From the NCBI RefSeq assembly GCF_001518015.1, contig NZ_LPUY01000053.1, positions 1 to 64,000 on the forward strand: a stretch of DNA of 64,000 nt, written 5' to 3'. The notes beneath the pieces were generated by a model, which did not search any database, had not been told where the DNA came from, and saw only the letters and a program-made list of their open reading frames with translations. The stretch's first letter is position 1. Each line of letters begins with the position of its first letter. This DNA comes from Tritonibacter horizontis. GTDB taxonomy: Bacteria > Pseudomonadota > Alphaproteobacteria > Rhodobacterales > Rhodobacteraceae. Made by a program: the position numbers and the translations under genes. Shown one piece after another: positions 1-9,361 of the stretch.

Positions 1-1176
<1,176 letters not shown>

Positions 1177-1200
1177 TCAGATTTCTGATCTGCGTATTGA

Positions 1201-1230
1201 AAGGGCCTCCTTCGGGAGGCCCTTTTTTCC
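1201..1230 (+). terminator. Rho-independent terminator of tuf
   Basis: A 10-bp perfect stem (AAGGGCCTCC / GGAGGCCCTT) closed by a TTCG tetraloop is followed by a T-rich tract, 25 bp after the tuf stop. Confidence 0.95.
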
Positions 1231-1385
1231 TTGCGAGGCGCTGCCTCGCGCTCCGAGGTATTTTTGAAAAGATGAAGGGGGAGGGGCTGGGGTTGGCTCC
1301 GTGTCGATTGAGCGATGTCGATAAGGAAAATCGCAACTTGCCTCTTGCGTCCGTCGCCGGTCTCGCTTAGGAAATGCCGCACCGC

Positions 1386-1461
1386 AGGGGTATAGCTCAG
1401 TTGGTAGAGCGACGGTCTCCAAAACCGTAGGTCTCGGGTTCGAACCCTGATGCCCCTGCCA
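1386..1461 (+). tRNA. tRNA-Trp (anticodon CCA)
   Basis: A 76-nt cloverleaf. The acceptor stem AGGGGTA pairs with TGCCCCT, the D-arm reads AGCTCAGTTGGTAGAGC, the anticodon stem ACGGT/ACCGT encloses the loop CTCCAAA (anticodon CCA), and the T-arm contains GGTTCGAACC. Discriminator G and CCA are encoded. The gene normally precedes secE in related genomes. Here its 3' end borders about 52 kb of accessory DNA with an integrase remnant, as expected for a tRNA used as an integration site. Confidence 0.97.
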
Positions 1462-1517
1462 GTAAAATCAAACAGTTAGCCCGATGGTCCGCTCACTAAG
1501 CCTTTGCGTTTGGGAGG

Positions 1518-1800
1518 TCATTTGGGAGTTTTGCCCCGGTCGTCGAACATTTCCAGCTTCTTGATGGCCGATTCTGCGAGCTCCGAATCTCTGCTTAAAT
1601 AGTGCTCATCCAGGATGGCTCCGACGTCCCTCATGCTGTGGCCCGTGATGGTCGCTATCTCCGCTTCTGAGCAGCCCGCAATGGCGAGGCGTGTCACGGC
1701 TGTTCCTCTCAGATCGTGGAATGTGAGCCCGGTGATTTTGGCTCTCGCAACGGCCTTGCGCCATGAGGCACTGAAACCATGGCTGGTCCAGACTGTCCTG
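1518..1800 (-). pseudogene. Tyrosine integrase, C-terminal remnant
   Basis: The last ~92 residues of a phage/island-type tyrosine recombinase survive. They include WTSHGFSASWRKA, the catalytic H-x-x-R in TFHDLRGTAVTRLA, the TGHS motif (second active-site His) and the Tyr in ILDEHYLSRD. Upstream (above about position 1800) the open frame continues but no longer resembles an integrase, and the N-terminal DNA-binding and core domains are absent, so I call it a pseudogene. It ends 57 bp from the tRNA-Trp 3' end and points toward it. That placement is typical of integrases of tRNA-targeting islands and suggests an old integration event. Confidence 0.75.
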
Positions 1801-2074
1801 TACGACAGGGACAGAGACAAGGACATAACAAAACAGAAGGTCATCCACTGCAGGATCGGCGTGGGCACCTCGATGGTGGTCCGCAAGATCCGCCCCTCGG
1901 TTCGCGGGGTACGGAGCAACATCACTGATCTGCGCTTGGTCGATATGGTTTGTCTGGAGGATAAACGGATCAGCGCGGTCCTTCGGGCGCATGGCTGGGC
2001 AGTGAAAGGGGACCTTGGTCGCGCAGTTGCAAGTGGCGTTGGTAGAGATGCTGGAAGGGATGGTGGGGTGATTA

Positions 2075-2096
2075 GGCTCCAGACCCATTGATTTCA
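2075..2096 (+). repeat. Left terminal inverted repeat of the IS
   Basis: Matches the reverse complement of 2895-2917 with one substitution and one 1-bp indel. Confidence 0.85.
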
Positions 2097-2137
2097 TGCT
2101 TTTGGCGTGCTTCAGGATCGGCAAGGAGGCCTGAACG

Positions 2138-2536
2138 ATGAGCAATCTTTACTGGCTGACCGACGCCCAGATGGCGCGGTTGAAACCTTTCTTTCCCAAA
2201 AGCCATGGCAAGCCCCGCGTCGATGATCGGCGCGTCTTGAGCGGAATAATCTTCATCAATCGCAATGGGTTACGGTGGTGTGACGCGCTTAAGGAATACG
2301 GCCCGGCAAAGACACTTTATAATCGCTGGAAACGCTGGAGTGACAATGGCGTCTTCGCCCGGATCATGGTGGGCCTGGCCGCCGAGAGCGCCGAACACAA
2401 GACGATCATGATCGACGCGACGTATCTCAAGGCACACCGCACGGCATCGAGCCTGCGGGTCAAAAAGGGGGGGGCGAGCACGCCAGATCGGGCGAACCAA
2501 AGGCGGCATGAACACCAAGTTGCACGCCGTTGCTGA
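2138..2536 (+). CDS. IS5-family transposase, OrfA
   Basis: N-terminal half of the DDE transposase (132 aa). It has the family opening LTDAQMARLKPFFP, a helix-turn-helix region, GLRWCDALKEYGPAKTLYNRW, and the first catalytic Asp in IDATYLKAHRTASS. The frame then leaves family sequence after an A5G8 tract (2462-2474) and runs on to a stop at 2536. Joined to OrfB it would give a normal-length transposase. In the OrfB frame, upstream of its ATG, the expected IGRTKGG linker can be read, so the two halves need a +1 (or -2) shift at the A5G8 tract. This could be transcriptional slippage or a mutation that added one G. Confidence 0.85.
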   Translation: MSNLYWLTDAQMARLKPFFPKSHGKPRVDDRRVLSGIIFINRNGLRWCDALKEYGPAKTLYNRWKRWSDNGVFARIMVGLAAESAEHKTIMIDATYLKAHRTASSLRVKKGGASTPDRANQRRHEHQVARRC

Positions 2537-2897
2537 CGCGAAGGGGCGGCCAATCGGGTTCTTTATGTCGGCCGGACAGGTTAGTGATTACATCGGCGCA
2601 GCGGCCCTACTGGGCAGCCTGCCGAAGGCGGGATGGCTTCTAGGCGACAGGGGTCATGACGCCGACTGGTTCAGAGAATCGTTGGAAAACAAGGGAATAA
2701 AGGTTTTCATTCCCGGCCGGAAGTCCCGCAAGAAGCCCGTAAAATACGACAAGCGACGCTACAAACGGCGCAACCGCATTGAAATCATGTTCGGGCGCTT
2801 GAAAGATTGGAGGCGTGTCGCCACTCGATACGACCGATGCCCGGAAACCTTCTTCGCCGCCATCCTCCTCGCTGCAATTGTCTTGTTCTGGCTGTGA
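2508..2897 (+). CDS. IS5-family transposase, OrfB
   Basis: C-terminal half of the DDE transposase (129 aa from the first ATG). It has MNTKLHAVADAKGRP, the second catalytic Asp in LLGDRGHDADW, and the R-x-x-E signature in RRNRIEIMFGRLKDW with the catalytic Glu, ending at the IS right end. It lies one frame away from OrfA and overlaps it by 29 nt. It is probably translated only as a frameshift fusion; the in-frame ATG may be just an internal Met. Both halves look otherwise intact, so the element may be active or recently inactive. Confidence 0.85.
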   Translation: MNTKLHAVADAKGRPIGFFMSAGQVSDYIGAAALLGSLPKAGWLLGDRGHDADWFRESLENKGIKVFIPGRKSRKKPVKYDKRRYKRRNRIEIMFGRLKDWRRVATRYDRCPETFFAAILLAAIVLFWL

Positions 2898-2917
2898 AAT
2901 TCAATGAGTCTGGAGCC
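2895..2917 (-). repeat. Right terminal inverted repeat of the IS
   Basis: Partner of the repeat at 2075-2096. Its outer edge coincides with the first base of the reverse-strand imuC stop codon. Confidence 0.85.
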
Positions 2918-5900
2918 TAGTGGAAATCGCGGCTGGGGAAGAGGCGCTTTGCCTGCTCCCGGGGGTGATGGGCTGTGCGGCGGGGGGGCGGGGCGTCATC
3001 TGCGGGCGGGTGTGTTTGGCCCACGATCGCGCCCATCGGGTGACCAAGATCGGAAAGCCGCGCCGAGAGGTCGTCGATCCGGCTGGCAATGACATGGGTG
3101 ACGATGCCTTCGCGTTGCAGCATGCCGGTCACGCGCAACAGCCGCCCGCCCATCACCGCATGGCGGAAGGCGGCGTAGACCTTGGGCCAGACCACCACGT
3201 TGCACACCGCCGTTTCATCCTCCAGTGTGAGGAACACCACGCCCGAAGAGGTGCCGGGGCGCTGCCGGGTGATGACCAGCCCGCAGACAGTGACGCGCTG
3301 CAACGGCGTGCGGATCAGCTCGCTGTGCTGGGTCAGGCCGGGCAGCGCGGGGCGCAACAGCTCCATCGGATGAGCGCGGAGCGCCAGGCGGGTGGCTATG
3401 TAATCTTCGACCACCTCCTCGCCTAAGTGCATCTGCGCCAAGGCCACCGCAGGTTCGCGCAGGCCCTCGCCATCCAGGGGATCGGAAAACAGCGGCAGCG
3501 GCGCGGGGGCGCGGATCGCTTTGACCGCCCAAAGCGCATCGCGGCGGTTGACGCCCATGGCGGCAAAGGCATCGGCCTCGGCCAGCCGCTCGAGGACAGC
3601 GGGTGCCACTCCTGCTCGTAACCACAGCGCCTCGGGGTCGGGATAGCCATTGCCACGTGCGGCCACGATCCAACCCGCATCTTCGGCCCGCAAGCCCTTG
3701 ATCTGCCGGAAACCCAGCCGCAGCGCCAGTTGCCCATCGGTCCGGCGCTCGAGGCTATTGTCCCAGCCTGAATGGTTCACGCAGATGGGACGGACCTCGA
3801 CCCCATGCTCGCGGGCATCGCGCACCAGTTGCGCCGGGGCGTAGAACCCCATCGGCTGGGAATTCAGCAGCGCACAGGTGAAGATCGCCGGATGATGGCA
3901 TTTCAGCCATGACGACACATAGGTTAGCATGGCGAAGGCCGCCGCATGGCTTTCGGGAAAGCCGTAATCGGCAAAGCCCTCGATCTGGGCGAAACAGGCC
4001 TCGGCGACCTCAAGGGGATAGTCGCGCGCCATCATCCCGCGCAGAAAGCGGTCGCGATGTTCGCCGATCGTGCCCATCCGCCGGAAGGAGGCCAGTGATC
4101 GGCGCAGACGGTCGGCCTCTTCGGGACTGTAGCCCGCGCCGATCACCGCAATCTGCATCGCCTGTTCCTGAAACAGCGGCACGCCGAGGGTTTTGGCGGT
4201 GACCGCTGCCAGTTCGGGGCCAAAAGGCTCGGGCGCTTCAAGGCCCTGACGGCGGCGGATATAGGGTTTGACCATACCGCCCTGAATGGGGCCGGGCCGC
4301 ACGATGGCCACCTCGATCACCAGATCATAAAATTTATCCGGCTTCATCCGGGGCAGAAAATTCATCTGCGCCCGGCTTTCGACCTGAAACACCCCGACCG
4401 CATCGGCGCGGGTCAGCATGGCATAGGTGGGCCTGTCCTCTTGCGGGATGGTGTCTAGCCGATGATGGATCCCCTCATGCTCGGCCAAAAGATCGAAGCT
4501 TTTGCGCAGGCAGGTCAACATGCCCAAGGATAGAATATCGACCTTCAGGATGCCTAGGGCATCGATATCATCCTTATCCCATTCGATGCAGGTCCGCCCC
4601 TCCATCGCGGCATTTGCGATCGGGCACAGATCATCGAGCCGCCCGCGCGTGATGACGAACCCGCCGACATGCTGACCCAGATGGCGCGGAAAGCCGATGA
4701 TCTCACCTATGAGCTTCAGCGTCAGCCCCAGCCGTCGATCGGAAGGGTCGAGCCCCAGCGCTCGCACGCGGTCCGGGTCCGCCCCGCCATTCGACTGCCC
4801 CCAGATATCGCCCGACAGCCGTGCAGTCAGGTCTTGGGACAGGCCCATGACCTTGCCCACCTCTCGGATGGCGGCGCGGGTGCGGAAATGGATGACGGTG
4901 GCACACAGCCCCGCGCGGTCGCGGCCGTAGCGGTCATAGATCCACTGGATGATTTCCTCGCGACGCTCATGCTCGAAATCAACATCGATATCGGGCGGCT
5001 CCTTGCGGTGGCGCGAGATGAAGCGTTCAAACACCATGCCGATCATATCGGGGCTGACATCGGTGATGCCCAGCAGATAGCACAGGATCGAGTTGGCGGC
5101 GGATCCACGCCCCTGACAAAGGATGCCGCGGCTGCGGGCCTCGGCCACGATATCATGTACGGTCAGGAAATAGGGCGCATAGCCCAGTTCGGCCACGGTG
5201 CCCAGCTCCTTGGCCATCAGCAGATGCACCCGCTCGGTCGCGCCCTGCGGATAGCGGCGTTGCAGCCCGTCGCGGGCCAGCCGGTCGAGCCGCGCCTGCG
5301 GGGTTTCGCCTGCGGTGCCCTCATCGGGATAGTCATAGCTGAGTTCGGACAGATCGAAGCTGCAGCGCTTCGCGATCTCCAGCGTGCGCCGCACTGCTGC
5401 CGGATGATGGCGGTAAAGCCGCTCCATATCTTTCGCGCCTTTCAGGCGGTGCTCGGCATTCAACAGGGCGCGGGTGCCGATCTGACCGATAGTGATCCCC
5501 TCGCGCAGGCAGGTCAGCACATCGGCCAGCGGGCGACGCGCGGCGCGGTGCATCAGCACATCGCCCACCGCGACCATCGGCGCATTGCAGCGCAGCGCCT
5601 GCGCGGCACAGGCGCGAAACCACGCCTGATCGGAGCCATTATAGCGTGGTGCTGCGCCCAAGAAGACATGGTTCGGATAGCACCGCCCCAGCCGTTGCAA
5701 AGGTGCCTGGGCGACGTCCAGATCTTCGGGCGGCAGGGCGATCAGGATCATCCCGCGGCAGCCCGTCTCGAGATCGGCCAGATCCAGATCGCAGCCGCCT
5801 TTCTCTGCCCGCCGCTTGCCCAGGGTCAGCAAGCGCGACAGCCGCTCATAGGCGGCGCGGTCGGTGGGCAGCGCGACCCAGTCCACCGGGCAATCACGCA

Positions 5901-6216
5901 GGACCAGCCGCGCCCCCACGATCAGCCGTGGCAGGCGCGGCATCTCAGGCACGGGCATCTCCTGCGGAACACCAACCTCTTGGCGCGAACAGCTATCGAC
6001 CTGATGTGACGACCGCACCCGCAGGCTTTCGGTCGCTTCCTCGCGCAAAGATTTCAGGGCCGAATAGGCCCGAACTACGCCTGCGAGCGAGTTTCGGTCG
6101 GTGATGGCGATCGCCGAAAGCCCCAGTTCCGCCGCCCGCAGCACCAGTTCCTCGGGATGCGAGGCGCCAGTGAGGAAGGTGAAATTCGAGGTCACGCAAA
6201 GTTCCGCATAGCTCAT
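2917..6216 (-). CDS. imuC: Error-prone DNA polymerase ImuC/DnaE2
   Basis: C-family polymerase that extends past lesions in the SOS-induced ImuABC mutasome. The product is 1099 aa, typical for DnaE2. The N-terminal PHP domain starts YAELCVTSNFTFLTGAS. The polymerase core has the catalytic acidic motif PDIDVDFEHERR and a second acidic block around WDKDDIDALGILKVDILSLG. An OB-fold lies near the C-terminus, which ends in the family's usual SRDFH. I chose the ATG at 6216 because it gives the conserved N-terminus; it overlaps the imuB stop by 4 nt (ATGA), so the genes are translationally coupled. The 3' end was hit by the IS: the TAG stop contains the TA target site, but the protein is complete. 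Confidence 0.95.
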   Translation of the reverse strand: MSYAELCVTSNFTFLTGASHPEELVLRAAELGLSAIAITDRNSLAGVVRAYSALKSLREEATESLRVRSSHQVDSCSRQEVGVPQEMPVPEMPRLPRLIVGARLVLRDCPVDWVALPTDRAAYERLSRLLTLGKRRAEKGGCDLDLADLETGCRGMILIALPPEDLDVAQAPLQRLGRCYPNHVFLGAAPRYNGSDQAWFRACAAQALRCNAPMVAVGDVLMHRAARRPLADVLTCLREGITIGQIGTRALLNAEHRLKGAKDMERLYRHHPAAVRRTLEIAKRCSFDLSELSYDYPDEGTAGETPQARLDRLARDGLQRRYPQGATERVHLLMAKELGTVAELGYAPYFLTVHDIVAEARSRGILCQGRGSAANSILCYLLGITDVSPDMIGMVFERFISRHRKEPPDIDVDFEHERREEIIQWIYDRYGRDRAGLCATVIHFRTRAAIREVGKVMGLSQDLTARLSGDIWGQSNGGADPDRVRALGLDPSDRRLGLTLKLIGEIIGFPRHLGQHVGGFVITRGRLDDLCPIANAAMEGRTCIEWDKDDIDALGILKVDILSLGMLTCLRKSFDLLAEHEGIHHRLDTIPQEDRPTYAMLTRADAVGVFQVESRAQMNFLPRMKPDKFYDLVIEVAIVRPGPIQGGMVKPYIRRRQGLEAPEPFGPELAAVTAKTLGVPLFQEQAMQIAVIGAGYSPEEADRLRRSLASFRRMGTIGEHRDRFLRGMMARDYPLEVAEACFAQIEGFADYGFPESHAAAFAMLTYVSSWLKCHHPAIFTCALLNSQPMGFYAPAQLVRDAREHGVEVRPICVNHSGWDNSLERRTDGQLALRLGFRQIKGLRAEDAGWIVAARGNGYPDPEALWLRAGVAPAVLERLAEADAFAAMGVNRRDALWAVKAIRAPAPLPLFSDPLDGEGLREPAVALAQMHLGEEVVEDYIATRLALRAHPMELLRPALPGLTQHSELIRTPLQRVTVCGLVITRQRPGTSSGVVFLTLEDETAVCNVVVWPKVYAAFRHAVMGGRLLRVTGMLQREGIVTHVIASRIDDLSARLSDLGHPMGAIVGQTHPPADDAPPPRRTAHHPREQAKRLFPSRDFH

Positions 6217-7676
6217 GCAAATTCTCCATGCACATACCAGCCGGGGCTTTGAGGCGTGTAGAACAGCCACAGCCTGCGCCCCTCACGTGTGTCGACCTTC
6301 CAGTAATCGCGTAGGCCCGAAGCCCATGCCGGATTCTCAAACCACCATTCCGGTGCGATCCTTTCGGGGCCCACGGCGCGTCCGGTGCTGAAGGACATGC
6401 GCCGCCAGCGAAACCGCGCGGGTGGCTCTGCCCCTTTGGCCATGATCGGCTCGGGCGGAAACAGGGTGATCGGGCGTGGACGCGGCGCATGCCAGCCGCT
6501 GGCAGACGGGCTATGGGCCGCAGGCACGATCAGGAAACTATGCTCGGGAATATGGCTATCGGCGGGCTGAAAGCGCTGGATATTCTCCAGCCCGATTCGC
6601 GTGCCGATCCGGGTGATCAGATCATTCAGCCGGTCATTGCCGTGATCCACATGGCCGATTTGCTGCACGGCCAGCGGCTCGACCAGCACGGCCTCCAGCC
6701 GGATCATATCGATGCCAAAGCCTGCCTCGATCGTATCGATTCCACGCTGGAACAGCGGTAGGATGCGGGCGGTATCGCGCATCGGCGCGGCCAGACGCAG
6801 GTCCACCTGCTGGCTCGCCTGATCGACCCGGCGCAGCGTCAGTAGCAGCCGCCGCGCGCCCATATGCTGCGCTCGAAGCTTGGCGCAGAGCGGCTCCAGC
6901 AGGCGCTGCGTCACCCCCATGACATCTGCGACCAGCCCGATCGGCTCGGGCAGGGTCATACGGGTGGCATATTGCGGCGGCTCTGCCTCGGGGGTTATGG
7001 GCTCGGGCACCGCTCCCATCGCCTGATCCAGCCGCAACAGCAGTTCTGGCCCGAACCGGCGGGCCAAAGGTGCGCGGGCTGCGCCCTGCACCGCGCCGAT
7101 GCTACGCAGGCCCAGCCGCTGCAGCGCGGTGACCGTTTCCGCCCCGATCCGTAGCGCCGCCACCGGCAACTGCGCCAGATCGGCATCCTCGCCATAATGC
7201 GCCCGCGCCCAAGCCGCGCCGCGCGTGGCCCCTACACCCAGCCGCAGCGCGACACCCGTTCGCGCCATGACCGCGCGCATATCCTCCAGCATCGCCGCCT
7301 CGCCGCCCCAAAGATGAGCCGAGCCGGTCACATCCAGCACCAGACCATCCGCGCCCTCGCGCCCGACCCAAGGGCAATAGCGCATGGCCCAGCGGCGCAG
7401 CACATCCAGAAACCGCGCATCCAGATCGGGACGCGCGGGCCGACTGCGCAGATCGGGGCAAAGCGCGCGGGCATCGGCCAAGTTCATGCCGCGATACAGC
7501 CCCAGAGAATGGGCGGCATCATTCAAGCAATAAAGGCGCTCGGCATTCGCCTCCTTGTGGATCAGCGCAAAAGGAGCCTCACTCGGGCAACCCCGCAGAA
7601 CCCGGTTGGAGGCCAACCGGGGGAACCACATGCAGACGATTCGTCTGGGGGTCCCAGTGAACATACCAAACTCCAA
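6213..7676 (-). CDS. imuB: Y-family polymerase-like protein ImuB
   Basis: Catalytically degenerate Y-family polymerase homologue that links ImuA and ImuC to the beta clamp in translesion synthesis. The product is 487 aa. The N-terminus reads RRIVCMWFPRLASNRVLR, as in other ImuB proteins. The palm is recognisable (ALCPDLRSRPARPDLDARF; LVLDVTGSAHLWGGE) but lacks the paired acidic residues of active polymerases, as known for the family. An alternative Met lies four codons downstream (7664). Its 5' end overlaps the imuA 3' end by about 98 nt in a different frame, and its stop overlaps the imuC start, so the three genes form one tight operon. Confidence 0.93.
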   Translation of the reverse strand: MEFGMFTGTPRRIVCMWFPRLASNRVLRGCPSEAPFALIHKEANAERLYCLNDAAHSLGLYRGMNLADARALCPDLRSRPARPDLDARFLDVLRRWAMRYCPWVGREGADGLVLDVTGSAHLWGGEAAMLEDMRAVMARTGVALRLGVGATRGAAWARAHYGEDADLAQLPVAALRIGAETVTALQRLGLRSIGAVQGAARAPLARRFGPELLLRLDQAMGAVPEPITPEAEPPQYATRMTLPEPIGLVADVMGVTQRLLEPLCAKLRAQHMGARRLLLTLRRVDQASQQVDLRLAAPMRDTARILPLFQRGIDTIEAGFGIDMIRLEAVLVEPLAVQQIGHVDHGNDRLNDLITRIGTRIGLENIQRFQPADSHIPEHSFLIVPAAHSPSASGWHAPRPRPITLFPPEPIMAKGAEPPARFRWRRMSFSTGRAVGPERIAPEWWFENPAWASGLRDYWKVDTREGRRLWLFYTPQSPGWYVHGEFA

Positions 7677-8157
7677 CTGTTCCCGTTTTGTTCTTAATAA
7701 TTTCCCAGCGCATCAGAGTCGAGTCTTCCCGCATGGGATCGAAGACTGGCGTCGCCCGCCAACGGGTCTCGGCGGCATTCGAGCCCATGCCTTCGGGGAT
7801 GATGCACAGCCCCGTCGTGCCGCCCGCCTTCGCCGCCAATTGCAGCCTGCGCCCTTCGCGCAGATTGAGCGGGCGGGTGATCTCGAGGACGACAAAAGGC
7901 AGCGCTCCATCCTTCAGCGCCTCCTCGGCCACGGCCAACGCATCGGTCTGGCTATTGGGTCGCGCTACAAGCAGATTGGTCGGGTCCAGATAGGTCATAG
8001 CCCCCTGCGGCAACAGCTGACCCGCCAGCCAGGCCTCACGGACCCAAATCGCACCTGCGCGCGCCATGATCCCCGAAAAGGCAAAAGCCCCCGATCCACA
8101 GACCTCGTGGACACGTGTAGGCCGCAAGGCAGAGTTGAGATAGAAAGGAGCACGCAT
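7579..8157 (-). CDS. imuA: SOS mutagenesis protein ImuA
   Basis: First gene of the imuABC cassette, about 192 aa from the Met at 8157 (an upstream Met at 8184 gives 201 aa). The conserved opening ALRPTRVHEVCGSGAFAF and the middle WVREAWLAGQLLPQG and LPFVVLEITRPLNLREGRRLQLAAKAGG mark it as the RecA/SulA-like ImuA of alphaproteobacteria. It is thought to interact with RecA and ImuB rather than catalyse DNA synthesis. I looked upstream for the alphaproteobacterial LexA box (GTTC-N7-GTTC) and saw no convincing copy, which is unusual for this SOS operon. Confidence 0.85.
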   Translation of the reverse strand: MRAPFYLNSALRPTRVHEVCGSGAFAFSGIMARAGAIWVREAWLAGQLLPQGAMTYLDPTNLLVARPNSQTDALAVAEEALKDGALPFVVLEITRPLNLREGRRLQLAAKAGGTTGLCIIPEGMGSNAAETRWRATPVFDPMREDSTLMRWEIIKNKTGTVGVWYVHWDPQTNRLHVVPPVGLQPGSAGLPE

Positions 8158-8184
8158 AAGGGTATCATAACGCCAAAGCCGCAC

Positions 8185-8680
8185 GGATCCAATAATGGTA
8201 TCAGGCTGCGATGGCCTATGGTCTATTTAGCCGGCGTTCGGAATGTGGTTTGGCCAGGTCGACTTTGGGCCGGAGCAGTTGAACAGCAAGCCCTCGCGCC
8301 CCAGACGCCTCAACCGCTCACGACCCTGTGTACTTCTGTCGTCGTCACACTGCCCTTGACGGCAAGGTCACCGCCGCGGCAATGAATTGTCATCATCACA
8401 ACCTGCGCACACGGGAAACCGGCGGGCGTTTTTGCGTTGTGGCTTTCTGAACATTGAGGGGTTTGTGCGGTGTCGCGGATGAAGATCTGCGTTGCGTCTG
8501 GCTGCGATGAGTTCGCATTGGCAGGGTTGGCGCATTGCGAGGTGCATGAGGCGGCCTGGGCCTTGAGCATTTTGGCAATGACGTGTCCGGTAGGAAAGTA
8601 AGGCCCTTGATCAGCAGCTACCACACTGGAAACACGCAAGGAAACTCCCTTAGCACATATACAGCGCGGCCGAGGTTTTC
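8185..8680. other. Gene-poor stretch between imuA and the GntR regulator
   Basis: About 500 bp with no gene I can support. A 109-codon open frame on the minus strand (8310-8639) has an unusual Ser/Thr/Cys/Gln-rich composition, no recognisable domain and no clear ribosome binding site. The stretch should hold the imuA promoter (left-going). It may be decayed mobile DNA. Confidence 0.4.
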
Positions 8681-9361
8681 TTAAAGACTCTTCAACCGGT
8701 GCTTCTCCAGCAATCCGGTAAGTATCTCGCGCGCCTGTTGGCGATGGGCGCGGTGAATGCGGCGCGCGGTTTCGGGGTCGCCTTTGAAAATTGCCTGATA
8801 GACGGCGCGGTGGTCCTCGTTGGACTGCACCGGGAGCGGTCGAATGAAGAGGGTTGAGGCCTTTGCCCGGCGGACCTGATCGCTCATCATCGCGACGATC
8901 ATTTCGACGCGGGAATTGCCGCCGAGCCTGACGAGTTCGGCATGGAACCTGTCATCCGCTTCCGCCCAACCCTCGAGGTTCTCGGCGGCGATCGCGGCAT
9001 CCATGTCCCCAATGGCGGCGTTCAGGCGCGCAAGCTCGTCTCTGGTATAGCCGATGGCCGCCGCGCGCTCTGCAGCCAAGCTTTCGAGTTCGGTCAGAAC
9101 GTCATAGATTTCGCGCATGTCGTCGGAGGAGACGGGGAGGATGCGGACCCCCTTGCGGGGCCGCATTTCCAGGAGGCCCTGACTTTCCAGGAGCAGTGCC
9201 GCTTCGCGCACGGGCGTGCGGGACATGCCCAGCCGTTCTGCCAGTTCCGTTTCCAGATGGTCGGATCCGGCTGCCAACTCGCCTGAAAATATCAGCGCGC
9301 GCAATTCCTGTACGGCGCGTTGCGCGTTGGAGTGGGTTTTCTTTTCCTTCAGTTCTACCAA
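8681..9361 (-). CDS. GntR-family (FadR/FCD) transcriptional regulator
   Basis: A 226-aa regulator with an N-terminal winged helix (LETELAERLGMSRTPVREAALLLESQGLLEMRPRKGVRI, about residues 35-75) and a C-terminal FCD ligand domain containing the metal-binding Asp/His set (DDRFHAEL, HRAVYQAI, HRAHRQQAR). I chose the TTG at 9361 because it overlaps the stop of the upstream dehydrogenase gene (9355-9357) and gives the usual family length. It is co-transcribed with two dehydrogenase genes and most likely controls them and the divergent TTT transporter, sensing a sugar acid or pathway intermediate. A dyad at 11567-11590 is a possible operator. Confidence 0.85.
   Translation of the reverse strand: MVELKEKKTHSNAQRAVQELRALIFSGELAAGSDHLETELAERLGMSRTPVREAALLLESQGLLEMRPRKGVRILPVSSDDMREIYDVLTELESLAAERAAAIGYTRDELARLNAAIGDMDAAIAAENLEGWAEADDRFHAELVRLGGNSRVEMIVAMMSDQVRRAKASTLFIRPLPVQSNEDHRAVYQAIFKGDPETARRIHRAHRQQAREILTGLLEKHRLKSL

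Larger units (their letters stand above)
2075..2917 (+). mobile_element. IS5-family (IS427-like group) insertion sequence, complete
   Basis: An 843-bp element bounded by ~22-bp imperfect terminal inverted repeats (2075-2096 and 2895-2917; both begin GGCTCCAGAC on their outer side) and flanked by TA on each side (2073-2074, 2918-2919), the short target duplication expected for this group. It carries transposase orfA and orfB in different frames. The right flank TA lies within the TAG stop codon (2917-2919, minus strand) of imuC, so the element inserted at the very end of that gene without removing coding sequence. Confidence 0.88.

Noticed and set aside
4669-6009. 446-codon plus-strand frame
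   Set aside because: Antisense shadow of imuC, which has complete family motifs on the other strand.
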